Source: Aminobacter sp. AP02
GTDB lineage: Bacteria > Pseudomonadota > Alphaproteobacteria > Rhizobiales > Rhizobiaceae
DNA length: 64,000 nt
Reading direction: 5' to 3'
Assembly (NCBI RefSeq): GCF_003148805.1
Contig: NZ_QGGX01000006.1
Span: forward strand, 124,001-188,000
The position numbers were made by a program, and so were the translations under genes. This document shows, piece by piece, positions 55,322 to 64,000 of this stretch (positions are counted from its first letter, which is position 1; every line of letters begins with the position of its first letter). Under the pieces are notes generated by a model, which worked only from the letters and a program-made list of their open reading frames with translations, did not search any database and was not told the DNA's origin.

Positions 55322-56965
55322 ATGGACGATGACCACCAGTACGAGCAGGGTTCGGCACTTGCCCCGTTCAAGCACGGCATTTTCCGCTCGGTCTGGTTCG
55401 CCAGCCTGGCGTCGAATTTCGGCAGCCTGATCCAGTCGGTCGGTGCCGCCTGGCTGATGACCTCGATCGCCACGTCATCGGACATGGTGGCACTCGTCCA
55501 GGCCTCGATTTCGTTGCCGATCATGCTGTTTTCGCTGGCATCGGGCGCCCTTGCCGACAGCTACGACCGCCGCCGTGTCATGTTGACTGCGCAATGCTTC
55601 ATGCTTGCCGTCTCCGCATTGCTGACGTTGGCCGCCTATCTCGGCGTGATCACGCCGTGGCTCTTGCTCGCCTTCACTTTCCTCATCGGCTGCGGCACCG
55701 CCCTCAACAACCCGTCCTGGCAGGCGTCGGTGGGCGACATGGTGCCCCGCCCCGTCATGCCGGCGGCGGTCGCGCTCAATTCGATGGGCTTCAACATGAC
55801 GCGCAGCGTCGGTCCGGCCATCGGCGGCATCATCGTCGCCACCGCCGGTGCAGCCGCCGCCTTCGCCGTCAACACGCTCAGCTACTTCGCGATCATCTTC
55901 GTGCTGTTCCGCTGGCGCCCGCAGTATCCGGCCAACCCGCTGCCGCGCGAAACGCTCGGTCAGGCCATGGGTGCGGGCCTGCGCTACGTCGCCATGTCGC
56001 CCAATATCGGCAAGGTGCTTCTCCGCAGCTTTGCCTTCGGCTTTACCGCCGTCGTCATCCAGGCGCTCTTGCCGCTCGTCGCCCGCGACCTCGTTGCAGG
56101 CGGGCCCCTGACCTACGGTATCATGCTCGGCGCCTTCGGTATCGGCGCCGTCGGCGGCGCGCTGATTTCCGGCCGCATCCGCCGCGGCATGTCGAGCGAA
56201 ACCATCGTGCGTTCGGCCTTCCTCGGCTTTGCGCTATGCAGCTGGATTGCCGCGTGGAGCTCCAATGCCTGGCTGACCAGCGGAGGCCTGCTCATCGGCG
56301 GCGCCTGCTGGGTGCTGGCACTTTCACATTTCAACATCACCGTACAGATGTCGACGCCGCGTTGGGTCGTCGGCCGCGCGCTGTCGATCTACCAGATGTC
56401 GACCTTCGGCGGCATGGCACTGGGCAGCTGGGTCTGGGGTCTCGTCGCCGAAAGCAACGGCGCGGCCACCGCGCTGATCGTCGCCGGCATCGTCATGCTG
56501 GCAGGAGCGGCGATCGGCTTCCTGCTGCCGCTGCCCGAGCATACGGCCCTCAATCTCGATCCGCTCAACCGTTTCCGCGAGCCGCATCTGGCCCTCGACG
56601 TCCGGCCGCGCTCGGGCCCCATCGTCATCACGATCGAATTCATCATCCGCGAGGAAGACGTCAGCGCCTTCCTCGATGCCATGACTGAAAGGCGCCGCGT
56701 GCGACGCCGCGACGGCGCCCGCAACTGGACGCTGTCGCGCGATCTGGAGAACCCCGAGATCTGGGTGGAGAGCTACCACACGCCGACCTGGCTCGAATAC
56801 ATCCGCCACAACCAGCGCGCCACCCACGCCGACGCCGTCATCGGCGACAAGCTGCGCGCGCTGCACAGCGGTGCTCAGCCGCCACGCGTCCACCGCCTGA
56901 TCGAGCGCCCGACCAGCCTCGCCGCGGCACTCGGCACGCACAAGGGCCACATCGAGCTGCATTAA
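55322..56965 (+). CDS. MFS transporter with C-terminal barrel-like extension (MFS_3 type)
   Basis: A 547-residue protein. About twelve membrane spans lie in the first ~415 residues, with the MFS loop motif in GALADSYDRRRVM. The last ~130 residues are soluble and resemble the ferredoxin-like dimeric alpha/beta barrel fold (ITIEFIIREEDVSAFLDAM), an arrangement known in the MFS_3/enterobactin-exporter group. The substrate is unknown. It is the first of the genes that separate fliQ from flhA. Confidence 0.8.
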   Translation: MDDDHQYEQGSALAPFKHGIFRSVWFASLASNFGSLIQSVGAAWLMTSIATSSDMVALVQASISLPIMLFSLASGALADSYDRRRVMLTAQCFMLAVSALLTLAAYLGVITPWLLLAFTFLIGCGTALNNPSWQASVGDMVPRPVMPAAVALNSMGFNMTRSVGPAIGGIIVATAGAAAAFAVNTLSYFAIIFVLFRWRPQYPANPLPRETLGQAMGAGLRYVAMSPNIGKVLLRSFAFGFTAVVIQALLPLVARDLVAGGPLTYGIMLGAFGIGAVGGALISGRIRRGMSSETIVRSAFLGFALCSWIAAWSSNAWLTSGGLLIGGACWVLALSHFNITVQMSTPRWVVGRALSIYQMSTFGGMALGSWVWGLVAESNGAATALIVAGIVMLAGAAIGFLLPLPEHTALNLDPLNRFREPHLALDVRPRSGPIVITIEFIIREEDVSAFLDAMTERRRVRRRDGARNWTLSRDLENPEIWVESYHTPTWLEYIRHNQRATHADAVIGDKLRALHSGAQPPRVHRLIERPTSLAAALGTHKGHIELH

Positions 56966-57213
56966 AGCATGGGTCGTCAGATCCAGTTCGGACAGGACCA
57001 GCTTTAACGGCGCTCACGAGCTCGGAACTACGGCCGCTGGCGAGGTCGGTATTTGCTCGACCTTCGATAGATCATATTAGCAAATTGTAATATTAAATCG
57101 ACGCGCGCACCATCCGGCGCATTGGTCAGCAGGACCGGAGCCGTTGGTTTGGATCGATGCTTTCCACGATGCGCGTTCGGGCGACGAACGCATTCTCAGG
57201 ATTGGAGCCCATC

Positions 57214-57513
57214 ATGGATGTCGTTGTCAGAACTTACACAGGCAAGGGCTCGAAAGAGCTCTTTTCGCTGCTGGAAAAACACAAGGCAGAAGTCGAAAAG
57301 CTCATGCGCGCCGTCAAGGGGTTTGAAAGCTATACGCTTGCCCGTAGCAGTGATGGCGAAGGTGGGCTGTCGATGACGGTCTGCCACGACAAGGCTGGCA
57401 CCGAAGAGAGTGTCAAGCTCGCCAGGGAGTGGATCTCGAAAAATGCGGCAGGCATCAATGTGGATGCCCCCAAAGTCTCCATGGGATCCATCATCATTCA
57501 CGCCACAAAGTAG
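57214..57513 (+). CDS. small dimeric alpha/beta barrel-like protein, function unknown
   Basis: A 99-residue soluble protein. The pattern strand, long amphipathic helix (LFSLLEKHKAEVEKLM), FESYTLARS strand, VCHDKAGTEES turn and a second helix (AREWISKN) fits the small antibiotic-monooxygenase/dimeric barrel fold. ATG 57214 has GGAG 6 nt upstream; an earlier ATG at 57157 lacks one. No catalytic residues can be assigned. Confidence 0.6.
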   Translation: MDVVVRTYTGKGSKELFSLLEKHKAEVEKLMRAVKGFESYTLARSSDGEGGLSMTVCHDKAGTEESVKLAREWISKNAAGINVDAPKVSMGSIIIHATK

Positions 57514-57530
57514 CAGTTTTCAATGAATTG

Positions 57531-57557
57531 GCCCGGTCGGGCGTCCGCCGGCCGGGC
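57531..57557. terminator. hairpin between convergent genes, probable bidirectional terminator
   Basis: Bases 57531-57540 pair with 57548-57557 (10 bp with one G-T pair, 7-nt loop), flanked by AATT-rich sequence, in the 53-bp gap between two convergent genes. Confidence 0.6.
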
Positions 57558-57566
57558 TGAATTGGA

Positions 57567-58193
57567 TTAAACGATCAGCACTATGCCAGTGATTGTAAGG
57601 GCCGCGATCCAGATGAGATCGAAATTGATCCATCCACGGCGAAGGAATGAAAGGCCTGCCCATTCATAGACGCAAACAGTGACAACCAGGATCACTGCAA
57701 GCATGGCCCCCATATGCACGCCGATCGCCGACAGCGCGATGGGCAGCGATCCAGCAGCTGTCAAATCGCTAGCCGGGCTGCCCGAAAGGCACAGCGGGAT
57801 GAGCACCGGCACGAGCATCAGGCCGGCCCCGTGGGCGGTCGCCATCAGGAACGACCAGACGCCAAGCCCCATCATCCCGGTTTTCATGCCGATCCTGACC
57901 CTATGGTTGTGACCGGATGTGGCATGGAAGATGGCCCAGCCGATGAGCACCATGCCGGCAGCTGTTTCCAACGAACGCTGGTCAGCGACCAGGCCAAGCG
58001 TCAACACAGCCATCGCAACGACACCGATCGAAACCATATGCCCGAGCGCGATGGGGATTAGAGCTAGCAGCGCTGTGCGTCGGCTTTCGCGGTGCAACCC
58101 GAGCGCAACAGCAAACAGCCACCCCATGGCGGGGTTGAGGCCGTGAAACGCTCCAAGGCCAGCAAGCACCAGCCAAGGCGAGATGGAAATCAT
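57567..58193 (-). CDS. multi-span membrane protein, NicO/UreH-like
   Basis: A 208-residue protein with about six membrane spans. The first loop holds FHGLNPAMGW and the next span HMVSIG; later HATSGHNHRVR and TAHGAG supply further histidines. Intramembrane histidines in this layout are seen in nickel/cobalt and related transporters. It lies downstream of the methanethiol oxidase gene, same strand, 121 bp away. A metal supply role for that copper enzyme is only a suggestion. Confidence 0.5.
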   Translation of the reverse strand: MISISPWLVLAGLGAFHGLNPAMGWLFAVALGLHRESRRTALLALIPIALGHMVSIGVVAMAVLTLGLVADQRSLETAAGMVLIGWAIFHATSGHNHRVRIGMKTGMMGLGVWSFLMATAHGAGLMLVPVLIPLCLSGSPASDLTAAGSLPIALSAIGVHMGAMLAVILVVTVCVYEWAGLSFLRRGWINFDLIWIAALTITGIVLIV

Positions 58194-58314
58194 GCTACGC
58201 CAATACAGCGGCTGGCCGAAAATCCGATCCGATCCTCGGAATGCACGATGCCTGGATTCAGAGACTCATAGCGTCCTTCACGGCGCTCTCGTCGCTGCGA
58301 GGCGGGCGAGCTCA

Positions 58315-59709
58315 TCACGGATAGCAGTAGGAATCGGACGAGCAATCACCTCCCTCCAAGCGCACCTGATGCGGCCGATGCCCTTTTGGCCAGTCGACGA
58401 AAAAATCCTCGTCGAACTTTATCCCGCCATTCTCTCCAACGTCGAGCTTCACCATCCACCCGTCGATGCCATCGGAATAGAACTGCGGGTCGATGGCGCC
58501 GTAGAGCGAGTTGGTGAAGTAGACCCGCTTTCCATCCCGGCTGATTTCGACCATTTGCGGGCCGCCGTTGAGCGCGCCATTGTTCGCCTTTGGATGGCTT
58601 GCCCGCGACACGATCCCGCCTATGCGGACCCTGCCGGCCTCTTTCGGGTTGAACGGATCCGACACGTCGTACTGGATCATGTCTCCGGTGCCCCAGCAGG
58701 ACACATAGAGGAAGCGGTCATCCATCGACAGGTCGATGTCGGTGACGAGTGGGGCAACCGCATTGAAGCCCTTGAGAACGGGTGGCAGCAGGTCCGGATC
58801 CGCTGGTTCCGCGGGGATCTCGATCACCTTTTTCACCGCCCATTTGTCGCCGTCGCGGTACCAGGTCCAGATCGAAGCCGAAAGATCCTTGAGACTGATG
58901 ACACAGCCGACAAAGCCATAAGCCTTGGTCGGGTCATGCGCCGGGCGCAATTCGAACACGAGCTGGTGTTCTTCGCCGAAGTCGATCTCCTGCAGATGCT
59001 TGCGCTTGTGCAGGTCCCAGAAGTGCAGCCTGCGCCCATATTTGCTGCCCAGCAGTATCTCTGGAACGAGCCCGTTTTCGAATGTATCGGGGGTTCCCCA
59101 TTCGCTCGTCACCATGGTGTCGTGACCGAGATGCCACCAGAAGTCATAGGCAAGCTGCTGCGGTCCCCGGTCCATCTCCCACTGGCCGAGAACGTCGAAA
59201 CTCCCGGAATCCAGCAGGAATATGCCGCCTGGCGCCTTGCCCTCGGCGTTTCCAAGCGCGTTCACATAAATTCCTTCCGGACCGCAATGGATGGTGTGCA
59301 GGCGCGAATAGCCAGCCTTCTCAGCGATCTCTTCCGGCTCTATGACCCTCACGATCTCAGGGTTTCTGGGATCCGGCTTGGTGTCGATGATGTGCAGCCG
59401 CGACGACCGCAAGCCGGGCACCACAAGATAGCGCCGTTCCATGTGGGGATGTGGCGCATTGGGACAAAGGCAAGACGAGCAGGCATTCCAGCCGAAATGG
59501 TGCAGCTCGTCGCCGGCATTCGGCATGTCGACCTTGCCGACGATCTGGGAATAGGACGGGGATTTGGGGTCTACGTCGACGACAGCTATCGCGTCAGGTT
59601 TCCTCCGGTCCGGGTCGAAGGCGGCGACATAGGCCAGCGTCTCTTTCGGCGCCTTCGCGGCCATTCTTGGCGAGGGATAGAATGAAGGATCAGGTTGCCA
59701 GGTTGCCAT
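58315..59709 (-). CDS. mtoX: methanethiol oxidase / selenium-binding protein (SBP56 family)
   Basis: A 464-residue SBP56-family protein. Bacterial members with this domain are copper-dependent methanethiol oxidases that convert methanethiol to formaldehyde, H2S and H2O2. Histidines expected for metal binding are visible in DELHHFGWNACSS, LHTIHCG, WWHLGHD and GHRPHQVRLEGGDC; the C-terminus ends with a cysteine pair. No signal peptide is seen, unlike some periplasmic MTOs. ATG 59709 has GAGAGGG upstream. The SCO1-like and MauG-like genes often next to mtoX are absent here. Whether this copy oxidises methanethiol is not shown. Confidence 0.8.
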   Translation of the reverse strand: MATWQPDPSFYPSPRMAAKAPKETLAYVAAFDPDRRKPDAIAVVDVDPKSPSYSQIVGKVDMPNAGDELHHFGWNACSSCLCPNAPHPHMERRYLVVPGLRSSRLHIIDTKPDPRNPEIVRVIEPEEIAEKAGYSRLHTIHCGPEGIYVNALGNAEGKAPGGIFLLDSGSFDVLGQWEMDRGPQQLAYDFWWHLGHDTMVTSEWGTPDTFENGLVPEILLGSKYGRRLHFWDLHKRKHLQEIDFGEEHQLVFELRPAHDPTKAYGFVGCVISLKDLSASIWTWYRDGDKWAVKKVIEIPAEPADPDLLPPVLKGFNAVAPLVTDIDLSMDDRFLYVSCWGTGDMIQYDVSDPFNPKEAGRVRIGGIVSRASHPKANNGALNGGPQMVEISRDGKRVYFTNSLYGAIDPQFYSDGIDGWMVKLDVGENGGIKFDEDFFVDWPKGHRPHQVRLEGGDCSSDSYCYP

Positions 59710-60389
59710 GATGAAACCCTCTCTTGATCATTTCTGATTTTTGCGCGTTGCCCCCGGAATTGGTCCTGCGAGCGACTTTCGCACCACAGGGACGAAGTGT
59801 CCAATCAAGTCGGCTGATGCTAGGAACCTGAGCGGAAGGTCAGCACCGGTTGCCGCTTGCTGGTCCGAGAAAAACCGGCCGTCGTGATTGCTGGATGTTG
59901 GAGCTGTCATAGGATCGCAATGGCAGTCGACAAGACGCATGTTGCTCCGCGCATCTTGCTAATGGCTCCGCATTTCCACTGCCTTGTCAGGAAGTCTGTC
60001 AGCAATCACCGTGGATAGACGGCCCCCGTTTTTCCACGCCCTCCAGACGTGCCGTATCATTGACCTCGCGATCTTCCACGGGACTCCGGTGCGCACCGGG
60101 CAGCGGGGGGAAGCGCCGGTGCCGGGCTGGCAGGAGGTCGGATCTCCTGCTGGGTGATGAGCCCCCAAGCCCGGGCCTTGCGGCGGCTGGCGGCGCGAAA
60201 GCGTTGAGGCGACTGAGCGGGGCAAGAACACCGAGTGGGACGCGAGGTTCGCGCCACAAATCTACTATCGGAAGGCACGGCCTCGCGCCCCGCTTCCCGA
60301 ACCACCTCCTGAAAGGGAGTGCTCTTTGACAATAGCCAGGCGCGAAGGCGAGCGTGGCGGGGATGAAGCTTGGCGCCAGCGCTGACGCC
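59710..60389. other. gene-poor intergenic DNA between methanethiol oxidase gene and repeat element
   Basis: No supported gene. A 61-residue open frame on the minus strand (59728-59910) directly upstream of the oxidase lacks a ribosome site. From ~60057 to 60330 the sequence is very GC-rich and all frames look like low-quality translations; it resembles dispersed repeat DNA but has no recognisable ends. Confidence 0.5.
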
Positions 60390-60552
60390 GTCATCCCGGG
60401 CGAGCGCAGCGAGAGCCGCGACCCATTGGCTCGAACATCGTCAAGCACAGCCGGGTCGTCGCCTGGGGAGCACTTCATGACCGGATCTGAAATTAGAACC
60501 CGGCCGTGCGGGTCAATAGGTCCCGGGTCTCGCTGCGCTCGCCCGGGATGAC
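60390..60552. repeat. 163-bp element bounded by perfect 25-bp inverted repeats (dispersed intergenic repeat/MITE-like)
   Basis: Bases 60390-60414 (GTCATCCCGGGCGAGCGCAG...) are the exact reverse complement of 60528-60552. The 113 bp inside have no gene. The ends match the kind of palindromic intergenic repeat that is common in GC-rich Rhizobiales genomes. It sits about 50 bp upstream of the flhA promoter element. Confidence 0.75.
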
Positions 60553-60601
60553 AACGCCAGCCGCCCTGGTGCTCTCTCACAAGGGAGCCGCTCCTCCCTC
60601 C

Positions 60602-60629
60602 CACCCTCGCGCAAGCTTGGCGCAATAGG
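60602..60629 (+). promoter_or_regulatory. shared flagellar 28-bp element, copy upstream of flhA
   Basis: CACCCTCGCGCAAG, 8 bases, AATAGG, starting 78 bp before the chosen flhA ATG. Its presence shows that flhA-fliR has its own promoter after separation from fliQ. Confidence 0.6.
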
Positions 60630-60679
60630 GTCGACGCGTCGTGGCACTGGCTCGCGGCAGGATTCGATCGGAAGCAGCA

Positions 60680-62770
60680 ATGGCGATCAGCGAAACCATT
60701 TCGGGCGAAGGCACGGCGAACAAGAGCGGACGCGACGTCTTCTTCGCCATCGGCATCGTCATCATCCTGGCGGTGCTGTTCCTGCCGATCCCGGCTTTCC
60801 TGATCGATGTCGGCCTCGCCTTTTCCATCGCCATTTCGGTGCTGATCCTGATGGTCGCGCTATGGATCCAGCGCCCGCTCGATTTCTCGTCATTCCCGAC
60901 GATTCTGCTGATCGCCACCATGCTGCGGCTGTCGCTCAACATCGCCACCACGCGGATGATCCTGTCGCATGGCAATGAAGGCACGCACGCCGCCGGCTAC
61001 GTCATTTCGGGCTTCTCGAACTTGGTCATGTCCGGCGATTTCGTCATCGGCCTGATCGTGTTCTTGATCCTCATCGTGGTCAACTTCATCGTCATCACCA
61101 AGGGTGCGACACGTATCGCCGAAGTCGGCGCGCGTTTCACCCTCGACGCCATCCCCGGCAAGCAGATGTCGATCGACGCCGACCTCTCCGCCGGCATGAT
61201 CGATGACAAGACCGCGCAGCTGCGCCGCCGCGAACTGGAAGAAGAAAGCTCCTTCTTCGGCTCGATGGACGGTGCCTCGAAATTCGTCCGTGGCGACGCC
61301 ATCGCCGGCCTGATGATCACCGCGATCAACATCGTCGGCGGCATCGCTATCGGCTACTTCCGCCACGACATGGGGATGGGCGAAGCCGCCGACGTGTTCA
61401 TCAAGCTGTCGGTCGGCGACGGCCTGGTCACCCAGATCCCCGCGCTCATCGTCTCGCTCGCCGCCGGCCTGCTGGTGTCCAAGGGCGGCACCCGCGGCTC
61501 CGCCGACCAGGCCGTCTTCGGCCAGCTCGGCGCTTATCCGCGCGCGCTCTACGTCGCGGCTGGCTTGCTGCTGCTGCTCGCCTTGATGCCTGGCCTGCCG
61601 ATGTTCCCGTTCATCTCGCTCGCCGCCTGCATGGCAGCGCTAGGCTATGTCATCCCGATGCGCCACAACCGCCGCATCGCCGAGGCCAATGCCGAAAAGG
61701 AGCAGGTAGCGGCCGACAAGGTCGAAGAGGAAAAGAACTCGGTCAAGGCGTCGCTCGCCACCGCCGAGATCGAACTGCTGATCGGCAAGCAACTGTCGAC
61801 GCGCCTGCTTGCCACGCATCAGGAACTCGCCTTCCGCATGTCGAAGATGCGCAAGAAGTTCGCCACCCAATACGGCTTCGTCGTTCCCGAAGTGCGCATG
61901 ACCGACGATTTCTCGATCCCGCCCAAGAGCTACCAGATCAAGGTCCACGGCACTGTCGTCGCCGAATACCAGATGCGTGTCGGCGAAATCATGGTGCTGC
62001 TCGGCTCGCGCGACCTGCCCGACATTCCGGGCGAGGAAGTTCGCGAGCCGGCCTTCGGCATGCGCGCGTTTTCGGTGCTCGATTCCTTCGCCGAGGACCT
62101 GAAGCGCGAGCAGTTCACCTTCGCAGACAACATGTCTGTGCTGCTCACCCACCTGTCCGAAGTGATCCGCAACAACTTGCCGCAGCTCTTGTCCTACAAG
62201 GACATGAAGGCCCTGCTCGAACGCCAGGATCCGGAATACCGCAAGCTTGCTGACGAGATCTGCTCCTCGCACATCACCTATCCCGGCCTGCAGGCGGTGC
62301 TCAAGCTGCTGCTTGCCGAGCGCATCTCGATCCGGAATCTCCACCTCATCATCGAGGCCATCGCCGAGATCTCGCCACATGTCCGCCGCACCGAGCAGAT
62401 CGTCGAGCATGTCCGCATCCGCATGGCGCAGCAGATCTGCGGCGATCTGAGCGAGAGCGGCGTGCTCAAGGTACTGCGTCTCGGCAACCGGTGGGACCTT
62501 GCATTCCACCAGAGCCTCAAGCGCGACGCCAAGGGCGACATACGCGAGTTCGACATCGACCCGCGCCAGCTCGAGGAATTCGGCCAGGAGGCCTCCAAGG
62601 CGATCCGCACCCATCTCGAGACGGGCGAGCGTTTTGTCATGGTCACCGCGCCCGACGCCCGGCCCTACGTCCGCATGATCATCGAACGGCTGTTCCCCAC
62701 ACTGCCGGTGCTCAGCCATGTCGAGATCGCCAAGGGCGTCGAACTGCGCGTGCTCGGTACCGTCTCATGA
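60680..62770 (+). CDS. flhA: flagellar type III export gate protein FlhA
   Basis: A ~696-residue export gate. Eight membrane spans lie in the first ~330 residues; the FHIPEP-like cytoplasmic loop reads [20 protein letters not shown], and the large C-terminal domain binds chaperone-substrate pairs. ATG 60680 with GGAAG upstream gives the normal length; ATG 60641 is an in-frame alternative. The stop overlaps fliR by 4 bp. Confidence 0.96.
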   Translation: MAISETISGEGTANKSGRDVFFAIGIVIILAVLFLPIPAFLIDVGLAFSIAISVLILMVALWIQRPLDFSSFPTILLIATMLRLSLNIATTRMILSHGNEGTHAAGYVISGFSNLVMSGDFVIGLIVFLILIVVNFIVITKGATRIAEVGARFTLDAIPGKQMSIDADLSAGMIDDKTAQLRRRELEEESSFFGSMDGASKFVRGDAIAGLMITAINIVGGIAIGYFRHDMGMGEAADVFIKLSVGDGLVTQIPALIVSLAAGLLVSKGGTRGSADQAVFGQLGAYPRALYVAAGLLLLLALMPGLPMFPFISLAACMAALGYVIPMRHNRRIAEANAEKEQVAADKVEEEKNSVKASLATAEIELLIGKQLSTRLLATHQELAFRMSKMRKKFATQYGFVVPEVRMTDDFSIPPKSYQIKVHGTVVAEYQMRVGEIMVLLGSRDLPDIPGEEVREPAFGMRAFSVLDSFAEDLKREQFTFADNMSVLLTHLSEVIRNNLPQLLSYKDMKALLERQDPEYRKLADEICSSHITYPGLQAVLKLLLAERISIRNLHLIIEAIAEISPHVRRTEQIVEHVRIRMAQQICGDLSESGVLKVLRLGNRWDLAFHQSLKRDAKGDIREFDIDPRQLEEFGQEASKAIRTHLETGERFVMVTAPDARPYVRMIIERLFPTLPVLSHVEIAKGVELRVLGTVS

Positions 62771-63519
62771 ATGCCGCCGCGCAGGGCATGGTCCTTGCGG
62801 CGTTCCTCGCCTTCTGTCGTATCGGCGGCTGCTTCATGCTGATGCCCGGCATTTCAAGCGTGCGCGTGCCCATGCATGTCCGCTTGTTCGTCGCGGTCGC
62901 AGCCACCGGCGGGCTTCTGGTTCACCTCTGGGACCAGATTTTTCCCTTCGTCGACGCCCGCCCCGGCGTGCTGATGCCGATGATCGCGTCCGAACTCCTG
63001 ATCGGCGGGCTCATCGGGTTGATGGCCAGGCTCTACATATTGGCGCTGATGTTCATGGGCTCGGCGATCGCCATGCTCGTCGGCTTCGGAGGCGTCGGCG
63101 GCCATGCCATCGAAGAAAACGAACCGCAGGCGCCACTCGCCTCGATCATTTCGATTGCCGCGCTGATCCTGCTCTTCGCCTTCAACTTCCACCACGAGAT
63201 CGTCCGAGCGCTGGTCGCCTCCTATCAGGTTGCGCCGGTCAACATGTTCTTCAACCCGCAGGCAGCTCTGGTCGATGTCACCGACACCTTGTCGGAAAGC
63301 TTCATGGTCGTGCTCAGGCTCGGCAGCCCGTTCGTCGCCTATGCGATCCTGGTCAACCTGACGATCGGCTTCGTCAACAAGCTGACGCCGCAGATCCCGG
63401 TCTACTTCATCTCGCTGCCCTTCGTCGTCGCCGGCGGACTGATCCTGATGTATTTCGGCATCGCCACCATGCTCAGCCTTTTCGCCGACGGCTTCGTCGA
63501 CATCACCGTTGGGAGATAA
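62767..63519 (+). CDS. fliR: flagellar type III export protein FliR
   Basis: A 250-residue export-gate protein with about six membrane spans. [13 protein letters not shown] at the start and [19 protein letters not shown] are family signatures. ATG 62767 overlaps the flhA stop (ATGA); the longer open frame lies inside flhA. Confidence 0.95.
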   Translation: MNAAAQGMVLAAFLAFCRIGGCFMLMPGISSVRVPMHVRLFVAVAATGGLLVHLWDQIFPFVDARPGVLMPMIASELLIGGLIGLMARLYILALMFMGSAIAMLVGFGGVGGHAIEENEPQAPLASIISIAALILLFAFNFHHEIVRALVASYQVAPVNMFFNPQAALVDVTDTLSESFMVVLRLGSPFVAYAILVNLTIGFVNKLTPQIPVYFISLPFVVAGGLILMYFGIATMLSLFADGFVDITVGR

Positions 63520-63522
63520 GGC

Positions 63523-63903
63523 TTGGCCTCGCGCAGGGATCGTCTGAAAAAACTTGTCGTCGTGCAGGAACAGCTCAAGGCGCTGCACGAGACACGCCAT
63601 GCCGGCTTCGTCGCCCAGGCGATCGCAGCCGAAACGGAAGTGCAGGACCTGACACAGAGTTTCAACAGCGTTGGCGGCATGTCGCAGCTGTTTCCGGAAC
63701 TATATCACCGGCGCATCTCGGCAGCGATCAACAAGCAGCAGCTCAATCTTGGCCTTGCCAATGTCGAGGTTGGCAAGATCGCCGCCGCGACAGCCCGCAC
63801 CAACATGGTCGAGCGCGCCTATCGCGACGTCCGCCGTCAGGATGAGCGCGACAGCGCCGACCGCGAACGCCTCGAAATTATTGAAAGAAAGCCCAGTGAA
63901 TGA
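63523..63903 (+). CDS. FliJ-like small coiled-coil protein of the flagellar export set
   Basis: A 126-residue, highly charged and probably all-helical protein (RRDRLKKLVVVQEQLKALHE; ARTNMVERAYRDVRRQDERD), as expected for FliJ-type export chaperones that stimulate the ATPase FliI. Translation starts at TTG 63523, 3 bp after the fliR stop, with GGGAGA upstream. Sequence alone is too weak to name it; size, charge pattern and position support the idea. The last ~97 bp of the window hold no clear gene. Confidence 0.55.
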   Translation: MASRRDRLKKLVVVQEQLKALHETRHAGFVAQAIAAETEVQDLTQSFNSVGGMSQLFPELYHRRISAAINKQQLNLGLANVEVGKIAAATARTNMVERAYRDVRRQDERDSADRERLEIIERKPSE

Positions 63904-64000
63904 CCACGAACGTCCGGGCGAGCGGCACTTTAGCGACAAGTAAGGTTGCCACAAGCTTGATCCGCCACAATCAGCGGTAACACAAACTCCGGAAAGGCGA

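Noticed and set aside
58183-59685. 500-codon open frame on the plus strand opposite the methanethiol oxidase gene
   Set aside because: It is the antisense shadow of a well-supported SBP56-family gene in GC-rich DNA and has no recognisable domain.
59728-59910. 61-residue small frame upstream of the methanethiol oxidase gene
   Set aside because: Same strand and close spacing are suggestive, but there is no ribosome site or recognisable feature.
59999-60625. 208-codon minus-strand frame in the intergenic region before flhA
   Set aside because: It runs through the inverted-repeat element and GC-rich repeat-like DNA; its translation looks like a commonly mis-annotated dispersed repeat.
63896-63943. 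15-codon GTG frame after the FliJ-like gene
   Set aside because: Too short and unsupported; it is likely to be chance.

Overview
This 64 kb window looks like chromosome from a GC-rich alphaproteobacterium of the order Rhizobiales, probably the Mesorhizobium/Aminobacter (Phyllobacteriaceae) side. The evidence is a rhizobial-type flagellar cluster (VisN, VisR and Rem regulators; MotC and MotE; FlaF and FlbT; a short FlgD; no FliA, FliD or FliS), a ChvE-GguABC sugar locus with a divergent GbpR-type regulator, and CtrA-like TTAA-N7-TTAA sites upstream of flagellin genes. No tRNA, rRNA, CRISPR array, intact transposase or prophage was seen.

Layout. (1) 1-8653: the 3' end of a ferredoxin reductase-like gene, aldose 1-epimerase, and a leftward sugar operon (chvE-gguA-gguB-gguC-SDR dehydrogenase) for uptake and oxidation of galactose/arabinose-type sugars, with gbpR divergent. 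(2) 8656-19888: an amine-related locus. A long leftward set (amidohydrolase, potA, potB, potC, two potD paralogues, two NylB/beta-lactamase-fold hydrolases) faces a rightward tetR-family/acetylpolyamine amidohydrolase pair. (3) 19896-21077: a TMEM43-family membrane protein. (4) 21584-55143: the flagellar cluster. It starts with visN-visR; then the leftward motA-fliM-fliN-fliG-flhB operon; the rightward DUF1217-flgF-fliI set; flgB-flgC-fliE-flgG-flgA-flgI-motE-flgH-fliL-fliP; three flagellins; fliF-fliH-like-motB-motC-fliK-transglycosylase; rem; and flgE-flgK-flgL-flaF-flbT-flgD-fliQ. (5) 55322-60679: a segment unrelated to motility (MFS transporter, small barrel protein, NicO-like membrane protein, methanethiol oxidase/SBP56, and about 970 bp of intergenic DNA holding a dispersed inverted-repeat element). 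(6) 60680-63903: flhA, fliR and a FliJ-like gene finish the flagellar set.

Three non-coding patterns stand out. A 28-bp element (14-bp block, 8-bp spacer, TA-containing block) occurs upstream of six flagellar transcription units and sits exactly 64 bp before the start codon in two of them. CtrA-like sites lie upstream of the flagellins, rem and possibly visN. Two flagellin genes share an aligned 120-nt structured mRNA leader. The most system-like accessory region is the polyamine/amide locus: importer, duplicated binding protein and four hydrolases of three different folds. Promoter and operator calls are pattern readings by eye, and substrate assignments are family-level inference.
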